A stretch of 29,091 nt of DNA from CALAEC01 sp050692915 (GTDB taxonomy: Bacteria > Actinomycetota > UBA4738 > CALAEC01): NCBI GenBank assembly GCA_050692915.1, contig JBOGVU010000025.1, positions 1 to 29,091 on the forward strand. The letters are read 5' to 3'. Shown here piece by piece: positions 7,710 through 14,854 of this stretch. A program made the position numbers and the translations under genes. Below the pieces are notes generated by a model. That model ran no database searches, was not told the origin of the DNA, and was given only the letters and a program-made list of their open reading frames with translations. Positions within the stretch are counted from its first letter, which is position 1. Each line of letters starts with the position of its first letter.

Positions 7710-8867
7710 CTAGAACAGCTGGCCCAGCCGGAACAGCAGCTGGCGGCCCATCTCCACGAGCTGGCGAAGGAACAGCTGGAGGGGCTCGGACACCGCCACG
7801 ACCGCGATCATCGAGAAGAGGGCCGCACCGACCAGGAGGGCCATGTCCCGGCCCCGGACCCGGCCCCGGTACATCCGGGAGACGCCCTTCGCGTCCACCA
7901 GGATCTCCCCCACCCGCAGCCGGACCAGGAACGAGCTGGCCATCCCCCGGCGGCCCTTGTCCAGGAACTCGCGGAGGTTGCCGTGGCTCCCCACGGCCAC
8001 GATCAGGTCTGCGCCCTTCTCGTGGGCCAGCAGGTAGGCCAGATCCTCGCTGGTCCCCGAGGCCTCCACGTCCTTGTGGGATAGCCCCAGGACCTCCAGG
8101 CGGGCCCGTCCGGGCGCCGCGCCGCCCGGATAGGCGTGCAGCACGATCTCGGCGCCGGCCCGGAGCGCCGCCTCGGAGACGCTGTCCATGTCCCCCACGA
8201 TGACGTTGGGCCGGTACCCCTGCTCCATGAGGGCGTCGGCGCCTCCGTCCACCCCGACCAGGACGGGCTTCACGTCCGAGATGTACGGGCGGAGCGCGGC
8301 CAGGTCCTCGCGGAATCTCGTCCCCCGAACCACGACCAGGACGTGACGGCCGGAGAGGTCGTGGTCGAGCTCCGGCATCCCGCCGCCGCCGAACAGCAGG
8401 TCCCGCTCCCGCTGCATGTACTCGAGGGTGTTCCGGGCGAAATCGTCGAAGCGCTCCGCCAGCCGGGTGCGGGCCTCGTCCATGGCCCGGATCACCGACT
8501 GCTCCGTCTGCCGGACCCCCACGCCGACGAGCTCGCCGTCGGCCATGATCCTGTCGTCCTTCACCCGGAGCCCGGCCCCCTCCTTCACCTTCTGCATCAG
8601 GAGCGTTCCCACCCCGTCGATGAGTGGGATCCCCGCTCGGACCAGGATCAGGGGGCCGAGGTTCGGATACCGGCCGGTGATGGACGGGCTGGCGTTGACC
8701 ACTGCGGCCGCCCCCCGGGCCACCAGGCCTTCGGCGGCCACCCGGTCGAGATCCTCGTGGTCGATGACCGCCACCTCGCCGGGCTGGAGGCGGACCAGCA
8801 TACGCTTCGTCCGCGCGTCGACCCGCGCGGCGGCGTCCTCACGGACCCGGCGCCAGGCCAGCCTCAA
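7710..8867 (-). CDS. steA: SteA-like cell-separation protein with thiamine-pyrophosphokinase-like domain
   Basis: SteA is described in corynebacteria as a septal protein that, with SteB, governs peptidoglycan hydrolysis and daughter-cell separation. The 385-residue protein has a conserved N-terminal domain, then a thiamine-pyrophosphokinase-like fold with GVDGGAD (205-211) and GDMDS (225-229), and one C-terminal membrane segment (about 341-361). The start is TTG: the frame has a stop 9 bases upstream and no ATG or GTG, and GAGGTGAT, a near-perfect ribosome binding site, lies 5 bases before it. Its downstream partner is the mctB/steB-like gene, 19 bases away. Thiamine-kinase activity is not implied. 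Confidence 0.88.
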   Translation of the reverse strand: MRLAWRRVREDAAARVDARTKRMLVRLQPGEVAVIDHEDLDRVAAEGLVARGAAAVVNASPSITGRYPNLGPLILVRAGIPLIDGVGTLLMQKVKEGAGLRVKDDRIMADGELVGVGVRQTEQSVIRAMDEARTRLAERFDDFARNTLEYMQRERDLLFGGGGMPELDHDLSGRHVLVVVRGTRFREDLAALRPYISDVKPVLVGVDGGADALMEQGYRPNVIVGDMDSVSEAALRAGAEIVLHAYPGGAAPGRARLEVLGLSHKDVEASGTSEDLAYLLAHEKGADLIVAVGSHGNLREFLDKGRRGMASSFLVRLRVGEILVDAKGVSRMYRGRVRGRDMALLVGAALFSMIAVVAVSEPLQLFLRQLVEMGRQLLFRLGQLF

Positions 8868-8880
8868 GATCCATCACCTC
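8856..8880 (-). promoter_or_regulatory. Ribosome binding site that selects a TTG start for steA
   Basis: On the minus strand GAGGTGAT is followed 5 bases later by TTG. An ATG overlaps the end of this element but is in another frame. The in-frame codon just upstream of the start region is TGA, so TTG is the only start that gives the whole SteA protein. Confidence 0.75.
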
Positions 8881-8914
8881 AAGGCGAGCGTACCCCGGCC
8901 GGCCGGCCGGAGGC

Positions 8915-10558
8915 TCATCCCTTCTCCCGGGCCGCCTCGGTCAGGAGTTGCTCCGCGTGGGTGGCGGCCTCATCGGTGGGCATCCCCGAGAGCATCCGCG
9001 ACAGCTCGTCCACCCGGCCGGCATCGTCGAGCGCGATCACCGCCGCCGTTCCGCGGTTCTTCGTGACCCGGAAGTGGCGGTCGGCGAAGCACGCGATCTG
9101 GGGGAGATGGGTCACCACCAGGACCTGGCGCGTCCGGGCCAGCCGGGCCAGCCGCCGGCCCACCGCCACCCCGGCCCGACCGCCGATCCCCGCGTCGACC
9201 TCGTCGAACACGAGGGTGGGGACGTCATCGAGGTCGGCCAGGACCGTCCGGCACGCCAGCATCGTCCTGGAGAGCTCGCCCCCCGAGACCACGGCGCCGA
9301 AGCGCTGGGGCTGCTGCCCGGGTCCGCCCGAGAACATCAGGACGGCGGTCTCCGCGCCGTCGGGGCCGAGCGCCGGCTCCTCGGCGAGCCGGGCCTCCAC
9401 GGTCGCCCCCTCCATCCCCAGATCCCCCAGCTCCCGGATCAGGCCTTCCGCGAGCCGGGGGGCGGCTCCGGCCCGCCCGGCGGACACCCGGCCGGCCAGC
9501 TCGCCGCACTCTGCCTCCAGGCGTTCGACGGCCTCCGCCAGCCGGTCTCGCTCCTGGCCGGCTCCCTCCAGGGCGGCCAGCCGGCCTCGTGCCTCGTCGA
9601 GGTACGCCAGGACCCCGTCCTCGCCCTCGCCGTACTTCCGCTCCAGGCCCCGGATCGCGGCGATCCGGTCGCGGACCCCCTCCAGCCGGGCCGGGTCGAG
9701 CTCCACGGCGTCCGCGGAGTCCCGGACCCCGGCGGCGGCGTCGGCGACCTCCTCGGCCAGGGAGGCCAGCCGCCGGGCCAGCTCGCCAAGCCCCACGTCG
9801 ATCTCGGCGGCTTCGGCCACCGCGGCCGCCGCCATCCGGACCGCGTCCGCTCCCCCTCCGTCCGCCGAAAGCGCGGCCACGGCCGCGGCCAGGCGCTCGC
9901 GGATCCCCTCGGCCCCTGCGAGCCGGGCCTCCTCCGCCTGGCGCTCGGAGACCTCGCCCGCCCGGAGCGAGGCCGCCTCGATCTCCCCGACCTGGTACGC
10001 CAGCAGGTCCTTCTCCCGCTCCCGCTCGCGGGCCTCGCGGTCGAGGCGGTCGAGGGCGGCCCGGGCCTCCCGGAGCGAGGCGTGGGCGGTCCGGTAGCGG
10101 TCCACGACCCCGAGGTGCTCCCGGCCGGCGAAGCGGTCGAGGAACGCCAGCTGGGCCGAGGGCCGCAGGAGCCGCTGGGTCTGGTGCTGGCCGTGCACCT
10201 CGACCAACCCCTCACCGAGCGCCTCGAGCGTGGACAGGGGGGACAGCTGGCCACCGGCCCGGGCGGTGCTGCGCCCGTCCGTGCGGAGGACCCGGGCCAG
10301 GATCAGCTCGCCGTCCTCGGCCCACTCCGCCGCCGCGAGCACCTCGCGCACGTCGAAGCGCGCCTCGATCGTGGCCCGGGAGGCCGCGCGGCGGACCATC
10401 CCCGCTCGGGCCCGCCGGCCCAGGGCCAGGCTGAGGCCCACCGTGACCATGGTCTTCCCGGCTCCGGTCTCACCGGTCAGGACGGACAAGCCGGGGGCCG
10501 GCTCCAGGGTGACGTCCTCGATGACGCCCAGGCCCGCTATGTGGAGCTCGAGGAGCAC
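8915..10558 (-). CDS. recN: DNA repair protein RecN
   Basis: RecN is an SMC-like ATPase that acts in double-strand-break repair. The 547-residue protein has Walker A GETGAGKT (29-36), a long charged coiled-coil middle rich in Glu, Arg and Ala, the ABC signature VSGGELSRTML and Walker B TLVFDEVDAGIGG, followed by VTHLPQIA. I start it at GTG 10558 (MLLELHIAGLGVIEDV), where family similarity begins; the open frame extends 200 bases further but that stretch looks non-coding and overlaps a hairpin and another gene. There is no ribosome binding site before this GTG, and a TACGAT -10-like hexamer ends 7 bases upstream, so translation may be leaderless. No LexA-type box is visible. Confidence 0.93.
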   Translation of the reverse strand: MLLELHIAGLGVIEDVTLEPAPGLSVLTGETGAGKTMVTVGLSLALGRRARAGMVRRAASRATIEARFDVREVLAAAEWAEDGELILARVLRTDGRSTARAGGQLSPLSTLEALGEGLVEVHGQHQTQRLLRPSAQLAFLDRFAGREHLGVVDRYRTAHASLREARAALDRLDREAREREREKDLLAYQVGEIEAASLRAGEVSERQAEEARLAGAEGIRERLAAAVAALSADGGGADAVRMAAAAVAEAAEIDVGLGELARRLASLAEEVADAAAGVRDSADAVELDPARLEGVRDRIAAIRGLERKYGEGEDGVLAYLDEARGRLAALEGAGQERDRLAEAVERLEAECGELAGRVSAGRAGAAPRLAEGLIRELGDLGMEGATVEARLAEEPALGPDGAETAVLMFSGGPGQQPQRFGAVVSGGELSRTMLACRTVLADLDDVPTLVFDEVDAGIGGRAGVAVGRRLARLARTRQVLVVTHLPQIACFADRHFRVTKNRGTAAVIALDDAGRVDELSRMLSGMPTDEAATHAEQLLTEAAREKG

Positions 10559-10565
10559 GGGGGGA

Positions 10566-10571
10566 ATCGTA
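10566..10571 (-). promoter_or_regulatory. Possible -10 element giving a leaderless recN mRNA
   Basis: The minus-strand hexamer TACGAT ends 7 bases before the recN GTG start, which would put the transcription start on or next to the start codon. No purine-rich ribosome binding site is present between them (only CCCCCC), and the -35 region is weak (GGATTC at 17-bp spacing). Confidence 0.35.
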
Positions 10572-10674
10572 CCGCCGCCCACCGACGCGAATCCGGGGCG
10601 GGTGGTTGCTTCATGGCGGGTGGGGTACAATTTCGGGCGGAGGCGGACGCAAGTCCCCTCCACCCCCTTTCCCC

Positions 10675-10701
10675 GGCCCCCGGGCACACAACCCGGGGGC
10701 C
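10675..10701 (-). terminator. Perfect 10-bp GC hairpin after the miniprotein gene
   Basis: GGCCCCCGGG and CCCGGGGGCC form a perfect 10-bp stem around a 7-base loop. On the minus strand it begins 9 bases after the stop of the 51-residue ORF and ends about 115 bases before recN. There is no T-tract, as is common for actinobacterial terminators. The rest of 10559-10674 contains only the weak recN promoter candidate and no further gene. Confidence 0.5.
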
Positions 10702-10710
10702 AAACCTTTC

Positions 10711-10866
10711 TCAGGGTCGGGGCGCCGTTCCCCCGGTTCGCCACGAGAACGAGGGCCACCCGTGACGGCGGACGTCGACGACCACGAAGGCCACGAACGC
10801 CACGGCCGCGCCCCCGACGAACAGGACGTGGAGCAGGTGGTTGGTCACCGCGTGTCCGCCCGACAC
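10711..10866 (-). CDS. 51-residue single-span membrane miniprotein, hypothetical
   Basis: I do not recognise a family. The protein starts MSGGHAVTNHLLHVLF, continues with a hydrophobic stretch rich in Val, Ala and Phe (about residues 10-34), then a basic hinge VRRHGWPSF and a short polar tail ending TAPRP. The GTG start at 10866-10864 comes 2 bases after the stop of the DUF4383 gene (TGATCGTG), which suggests coupled translation, and a strong hairpin follows its stop. I checked all 52 codons and found no internal stop. Likely one membrane span with a short basic end; topology is not decided by the sequence. Confidence 0.6.
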   Translation of the reverse strand: MSGGHAVTNHLLHVLFVGGAAVAFVAFVVVDVRRHGWPSFSWRTGGTAPRP

Positions 10867-10868
10867 GA

Positions 10869-11297
10869 TCAGGCGGCGGCCGCTCGTCGACCGGCGAAGC
10901 CCGCGAACAGGGCCAGTACCGCCGTGGCCGCGTGGATGAAGTTGTACACCGCCGGGATGTCGCCCTCGTACCCGAGCAGCTCGCCCAGGGAGTCCGGAGC
11001 GACGAACCCGTACACCGTCAGGACCAGGAACACGACCCCGATCACCCGGGCCACCATCCGGGCCGCCGACTCCCCGGCGAAGAAGGATCCGAGGACGATG
11101 ATCCCCACCGCGAAGTGGATCACGTTCTGGAGGACCGTCCGCTGGAGGACCAGGGTATCCCCGATCGCCAGCGGATCGCTCTCCGGATAGAACAGCTCAA
11201 GGATCGCCACGCCGATGTAGGCGATCCCGAAGACCAGGGCGTAGAACCGGGCAATGCCCATCCTCCCGTAGCCCCTCCCGTATCCGCCTTCCGCCAT
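10869..11297 (-). CDS. DUF4383 membrane protein
   Basis: The 142-residue protein has four hydrophobic segments (about 14-35, 54-77, 84-104, 115-136) and the pattern of DUF4383 proteins: ARFYALVFGIAYIGVAILEL at the start of the core, NVIHFAVGI in the second span and YNFIHAATAVLAL in the last. The function of the family is unknown. A Gly/Tyr/Arg-rich leader (MAEGGYGRGYGRMG) precedes the first span. The ATG at 11297 has AGGAG about 7 bases upstream. It lies 76 bases after the AI-2E permease gene and is followed by the 51-residue ORF. Confidence 0.82.
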   Translation of the reverse strand: MAEGGYGRGYGRMGIARFYALVFGIAYIGVAILELFYPESDPLAIGDTLVLQRTVLQNVIHFAVGIIVLGSFFAGESAARMVARVIGVVFLVLTVYGFVAPDSLGELLGYEGDIPAVYNFIHAATAVLALFAGFAGRRAAAA

Positions 11298-11318
11298 CCC
11301 TGTCTCCTCTCTCGCTCG

Positions 11319-11365
11319 GAGCCGGCGCCGGACGCGGCTCCCCTCAGGTTCGACCCTCCGGAGGG
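11319..11365. other. Two inverted repeats between the AI-2E permease and DUF4383 genes
   Basis: The 76-base gap holds a perfect 12-bp palindrome CCCTCCGGAGGG (11354-11365) and a 6-bp inverted repeat GAGCCG/CGGCTC (11319-11324 with 11335-11340). On the minus strand these lie directly after the permease stop and before the ribosome binding site of the DUF4383 gene. They may attenuate transcription or bind a regulator; no T-tract is present. Confidence 0.35.
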
Positions 11366-11373
11366 GCGGCCGG

Positions 11374-12426
11374 TTACGCTCCCTCCGAGGTCTGGAGCTC
11401 CTCGGTCCGGACCCGCTGGACCCGGTCCTCCAGGTACAGCTCCCGGAAGGCCACCTTGATGATGGCGGCGGTCGGGATAGCCAGGAGCGCACCGACCACC
11501 CCGAGCAGGGTTCCACCGATCAGCACGGCCAGGATCACCACCGGCGCCGCCATGTCCACGGCCCGGCGCATCACGGCCGGCTGGATCACGTAGTTCTCGA
11601 CCTGCTGATACACCACGAAGAACACGGCAGTTGCGATCAGCTCCGGTATCCCCACGAAGGCCGCCACCACCGAGGCCACCGCGGCCCCGATGATCGCGCC
11701 GACCGTGGGGACCAGATCGGTGAGCGCCACAAAGAACGCCAGCGCGGCCGCGAACGGGACGCCGATCACGGCCAGGGCCACGAACGACACCGCGCCGGCC
11801 ACGGCCGAGACGGCCAGGTTGCCCAGAACGTAGCCGCCGACTCGCTCGACCGACTCCTCGAAGATCTGCTGGAAGTCCGCGCGCTCCCGACGTCCCAGGA
11901 GCGCGGCCAGGGCCGCCCGCATGTTCGGCAGGTTGACCGTGAAATAGATCGTCAGGATGAGGACGGTCAGCGAGTTGAACACGAGCGCGGTCAAGCTCCC
12001 CGCGAAGCCGAGCACGGTGCCGGGAAGCTCCGTGCCGGCATCCTCGAACGCGGACTCCAGGTCGAACCGCTCGTTCAGGTCCGCCAGCAGCGGGCTCTCG
12101 CGCATGGCCCGCTGCAGGTACTCGGGAGCGATCTCCACCAGGGCGGCCAGCTGGCGGATCACGTCGGGGAGGACCAGCGCCAGGAACGCCCCCACGACCA
12201 CGCCGCCGAGGACCAGGCCCACGGTGACCGCCCACCCGCGGGAGAGGCCCCGGCGGGTCAGCCAGCCCACCGCGGGCTGGAACCCGAACGCCAGGATGAT
12301 GGACACCAGCACCAGCACCAGGACGTCTCCGATCGCCAGGAGGATCCGGGCCAGGGCCACCACCAGGAGCACGGCGGCCGTGACCCTCATCCAGTAGGTC
12401 GCCGGCGGCCACCGGGGCTCGTCCAC
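11374..12426 (-). CDS. AI-2E family (PerM-type) membrane permease
   Basis: The 350-residue protein has about eight membrane segments: two pairs at the N-terminus, a large soluble loop (about 88-150), then four to five spans. Family hallmarks are the start of the loop (VLPDVIRQLAALVE), the FTVNLPNMR region, LTDLVPTVGAIIGA and the last-span motif LLGVVGALLAIPTAAIIK. The family was named after an autoinducer-2 exporter, but members carry out varied, mostly unproven export roles, including ion antiport, so the substrate is unknown. The GTG start at 12426 is 1 base after the nadK stop. The C-terminus is charged and short. Confidence 0.87.
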   Translation of the reverse strand: MDEPRWPPATYWMRVTAAVLLVVALARILLAIGDVLVLVLVSIILAFGFQPAVGWLTRRGLSRGWAVTVGLVLGGVVVGAFLALVLPDVIRQLAALVEIAPEYLQRAMRESPLLADLNERFDLESAFEDAGTELPGTVLGFAGSLTALVFNSLTVLILTIYFTVNLPNMRAALAALLGRRERADFQQIFEESVERVGGYVLGNLAVSAVAGAVSFVALAVIGVPFAAALAFFVALTDLVPTVGAIIGAAVASVVAAFVGIPELIATAVFFVVYQQVENYVIQPAVMRRAVDMAAPVVILAVLIGGTLLGVVGALLAIPTAAIIKVAFRELYLEDRVQRVRTEELQTSEGA

Positions 12427-12427
12427 G

Positions 12428-13285
12428 TCACGTCCCTCCGGAAGGGTCGGCGGGCAGGGAGAACTTGCGCCGGAGGAGCGAGTAGAAGGACTCGGTCACC
12501 TCCCGGCGGAGCAGCCGGGCCGGGCGATCCGACCGACGGATCGACACCCGGGCCCCCACGGGCAGCTCCAGCCCCGGCCTCCCGTCCGCGGACAGGAGCG
12601 CCGACTCCTCTTCCCGCACCTCGAGCGTGACCCGCTCGTCGGGGGCCAGGACGATGGCCCGGTCGAAGACCATGTGGGCGGAGACAGGCGTGAGGACCAG
12701 GCACCGCAGGCGCGGCGAGACGATGGGGCCACGGGCCGAGAAGGAGTACGCGGTCGACCCGGTCGGGCTGGCCACGATCACCCCGTCGGCCGAGAACGTG
12801 GTGACGTGGTCCTCGTTCACCGTGGCCGCCAGCCTGACCACCCGGTGCCGGACCCCTTTCTCCACGATCACCTCGTTCAGGGCCCACTGGGGCTCGCTCC
12901 AGGGGGCACCCTCAGCCTCCGCCACCAGAGCCATCCGCTCGTCGATCCGCCCCCCGCCGGCCATCCACGTTTCGAGCAGGGAGGGAGCCTCCTCCGGGGC
13001 CACCTCGGTCAGGAACCCCAGCCGGCCCACCTTCACCCCGAGTACCGGCGCGCCGGCCCGGTTGCCCACCAGGGCCGCCCGCAGCAACGTGCCGTCACCC
13101 CCGACGGAGACCACCAGGTCGAGACCCTCGGGGAACGCCCGGTCCCCCGCGGTGTCGTCGGCCCCGATGTCGGTACCCTCCAGGACCCGGGTGGCCAGGC
13201 CTCGGTGGCGACACCAGCCCACCAGGTCGGCGGCGGCCCGGACCGCGGCGTCGCGCCCGCCGTGGACCACGAAGCCCAGCCTCAC
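12428..13285 (-). CDS. nadK: NAD kinase
   Basis: NAD kinase phosphorylates NAD+ to NADP+ in the cytosol. The 285-residue protein has the GGDGT signature (62-66, catalytic Asp64), Asn137-Glu138 (ALNEVIV) and the SADGVIVASPTGSTAYS block (about 166-181). Just after it the sequence is SARGP, where most homologues have SAGGP (Arg185). The GTG at 13285 overlaps the tlyA stop by 4 bases (GTGA), which fixes the start and indicates coupling. The tlyA-nadK order is the actinobacterial arrangement. Confidence 0.94.
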   Translation of the reverse strand: MRLGFVVHGGRDAAVRAAADLVGWCRHRGLATRVLEGTDIGADDTAGDRAFPEGLDLVVSVGGDGTLLRAALVGNRAGAPVLGVKVGRLGFLTEVAPEEAPSLLETWMAGGGRIDERMALVAEAEGAPWSEPQWALNEVIVEKGVRHRVVRLAATVNEDHVTTFSADGVIVASPTGSTAYSFSARGPIVSPRLRCLVLTPVSAHMVFDRAIVLAPDERVTLEVREEESALLSADGRPGLELPVGARVSIRRSDRPARLLRREVTESFYSLLRRKFSLPADPSGGT

Positions 13286-14082
13286 GAGGCCTCCCGCACC
13301 GCGGCGCCCTCGGTCACCGCGGCCTCCAGGTCGACCGGACGCCCGGGGTCGCCGGCCCGGGCATGGAGGAAGAACTCGACGTTGCCGGCCGGCCCGGGCA
13401 CCGGCGAGGCCATGACGCCCAGGGGACCGGCCCCCGCCTCCCGGCACGCGGACTCGACCCGCCGGAGCGTCCGGAGCCACACGCCGGGGTCGGTCACGAC
13501 GCCGCCCGGCCCGACCTCGTGCCGGCGGGCCTCGAACTGCGGCTTGATCAGCAGGACGAGGTCCGCCCCGTCCGCGGCCAGCGGCACCAGCGACGGCAAG
13601 ACGGTCGCGAGCGAGATGAACGAGAGGTCGGCCGTGACGAGGTCGGGCGGGCCGGGGAGGTCCTCGGGCCGAAGACCGAGCACGTTCGTGCGTTCCAACA
13701 CGGTGACCCGGGGATCCCGGCGGAGGCGCCACGAGAGCTGCCCGTATCCCACGTCGACCGCCACCACCGAGGCCGCGCCGGCGGCCAGCAGGACGTCGGT
13801 GAACCCCCCCGCGGCGGCGCCGGCATCGAGGCACCGCCGGCCCGTGGGATCCACGCCGAACCTGGCCAGGGCGGGGGCCAGCTTCGCACCGCCCCGGGAG
13901 GCATGGGGCCGAGGAGGACCGAGGATGCGGATCGGCTCGTCGGATCCCACCAGGGAGCCGGGGTTGTCGATGGTCCGGCCGGCCACCGTGACCCGACCGG
14001 CCACCAGGATCTCCTCGGCCTCCTCGGACGAGGTGGCCAGGCCCCGCCGGATCAGCTCATCGTCCAGCCGACGGCGCCTCAC
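13282..14082 (-). CDS. tlyA: TlyA-type 16S/23S rRNA 2'-O-methyltransferase
   Basis: TlyA methylates ribose of cytidines in 16S and/or 23S rRNA and determines susceptibility to capreomycin-type drugs. The 266-residue protein has an N-terminal S4 RNA-binding domain (1-60, RRRRLDDELIRRGLATS) and an FtsJ-like methyltransferase domain with ASRGGAKL (61-68) and the SAM loop LDAGAAAGGFTD (85-96; usual form is DVGASTGGFTD). The K-D-K-E set is visible: Lys67, Asp152 (TADLSF), Lys180 (LIKPQFE) and Glu236 (NVEFF). The GTG start at 14082 overlaps the upstream gene's stop (GTGA). The S-T to A-A change in the SAM loop is a mild oddity. Confidence 0.93.
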   Translation of the reverse strand: MRRRRLDDELIRRGLATSSEEAEEILVAGRVTVAGRTIDNPGSLVGSDEPIRILGPPRPHASRGGAKLAPALARFGVDPTGRRCLDAGAAAGGFTDVLLAAGAASVVAVDVGYGQLSWRLRRDPRVTVLERTNVLGLRPEDLPGPPDLVTADLSFISLATVLPSLVPLAADGADLVLLIKPQFEARRHEVGPGGVVTDPGVWLRTLRRVESACREAGAGPLGVMASPVPGPAGNVEFFLHARAGDPGRPVDLEAAVTEGAAVREAS

Positions 14083-14423
14083 GCCTTGGCCGAGGCGCCC
14101 TTCTTGCGCGGCTTCGCGGTCGTGGCCTTCCGGGCCGGGGCGCGCGAGGACTCCAGCTTCCGGATCCGGCGCTTCAGCGCCTCCACCTCGTCCTTCGTGG
14201 CCAGCCCGGCCTTGGAGATCTGGTCCTTGACCTCGCCCCGGATGGCCCCCATGAGCCGCTCGCTGTTGCGCCGGGACCACGTGGTCAGGTCTCGGGCGAG
14301 CCGGGACACCTGATCCCGTCGGGCCTGGCCTTCTTTCACCAGGGCGCGGGCGAGCTCCTCGGCCTTCTCGGGCGTGAGGGCCTCGCGCCCGGCCTCGACG
14401 AACTTCCGGAGGGCATCGAGCAT
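14079..14423 (-). CDS. Phasin-like helical protein with basic histone-H1-like tail
   Basis: This 114-residue protein is predicted all-helical (about 1-92): MLDALRKFVEAGREALTPEKA, then amphipathic segments with GLATKDEVEALKRRIRKLE, a pattern of small phasin/polyhydroxyalkanoate-granule-associated proteins. The tail is Lys/Ala/Arg-rich (ARKATTAKPRKKGASAKA), suggesting nucleic-acid binding. The ATG has a full GAAGGAGG ribosome binding site 5 bases upstream, the strongest in this region, and the gene leads the tlyA-nadK operon. Whether it binds polymer granules, DNA or ribosomes is not decided here. Confidence 0.65.
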   Translation of the reverse strand: MLDALRKFVEAGREALTPEKAEELARALVKEGQARRDQVSRLARDLTTWSRRNSERLMGAIRGEVKDQISKAGLATKDEVEALKRRIRKLESSRAPARKATTAKPRKKGASAKA

Positions 14424-14445
14424 GCCGACCTCCTTCCCGCGGGCA

Positions 14446-14467
14446 AGGATAGCGGGTCGGGTATACT
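14446..14467. promoter_or_regulatory. Divergent promoter region between phasin-like/tlyA and SCP2/hydrolase operons
   Basis: The 83-base gap 14424-14506 contains TATACT on the plus strand (14462-14467), a -10-like hexamer overlapping the palindrome GTATAC, and TATCCT on the minus strand (rc of 14446-14451). Both -35 regions are poor matches. The plus element would give an mRNA with a leader of about 35 bases, and the minus element one that contains the strong GAAGGAGG site of the phasin-like gene. Confidence 0.4.
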
Positions 14468-14506
14468 CACGCCGCTTCCCCGCTTCCCCGCTCCCCCGAG
14501 CAAGAG

Positions 14507-14854
14507 GTGTCGTTGGCGAGCACCGAAGAGGTCGAGCGCAGGCTCGAAGAGCTCATCGCCCGCCTGGGATCGAGCGCGGAGCGGGAGCTCGGCCGGTCCC
14601 TCCCCGACCGCCGCACCCTGGCCCTCCACGTCGGCGACCTCGACGTGGACTGGTGGACCGAGGTCGAAGCGGGCCGACTGGGCCCGCTCCACCGCGGCGC
14701 GCCGGATGACCCTGACATCACGATCACCGCCGACTCCGAAGACCTCATCGATCTGATCGATGGAGAGGGCAGCCTGTTCTCCGCCTACCTCTCGGGCCGG
14801 GTCCGGATCGAGGCCAGCTTCTCCGACCTGCTGCACCTGCGGAGGCTCGTCTGA
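14507..14854 (+). CDS. SCP2-like sterol-carrier domain protein
   Basis: The 115-residue protein consists of one SCP2-type domain: LALHVGDLDVDWWTEVE, PDITITADSEDLIDLI and GSLFSAYLSGRVRIEASFSD, matching the strand-helix order and the SGRLKVEG element of the family, whose members bind hydrophobic ligands. The ligand is unknown. The start is GTG 14507 or TTG 14513; AGAGGTG lies right before the TTG. Its stop overlaps the next gene's ATG by one base (TGATG), so the two are coupled. Confidence 0.75.
   Translation: MSLASTEEVERRLEELIARLGSSAERELGRSLPDRRTLALHVGDLDVDWWTEVEAGRLGPLHRGAPDDPDITITADSEDLIDLIDGEGSLFSAYLSGRVRIEASFSDLLHLRRLV

Noticed and set aside
10606..10631. Plus-strand promoter TTGCTT ... 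TACAAT
   Set aside because: The spacer is only 14 bases and no plus-strand gene follows; the downstream sequence is explained by minus-strand genes. An ncRNA cannot be excluded but there is no positive evidence.
10735..10752. GTTC-N7-GAAC as an SOS (LexA) box for recN
   Set aside because: Orientation and spacing are wrong for the actinobacterial GAAC-N4-GTTC box, and it lies inside the 51-residue ORF.
10559..10759. N-terminal extension of RecN
   Set aside because: The added residues have no similarity to RecN, and the stretch includes the hairpin and the end of the 51-residue ORF.
8136..10765. Very long plus-strand frames opposite steA and recN
   Set aside because: They are mirror frames of confirmed genes; the Pro/Arg/Ser-rich translations have no recognisable domain.
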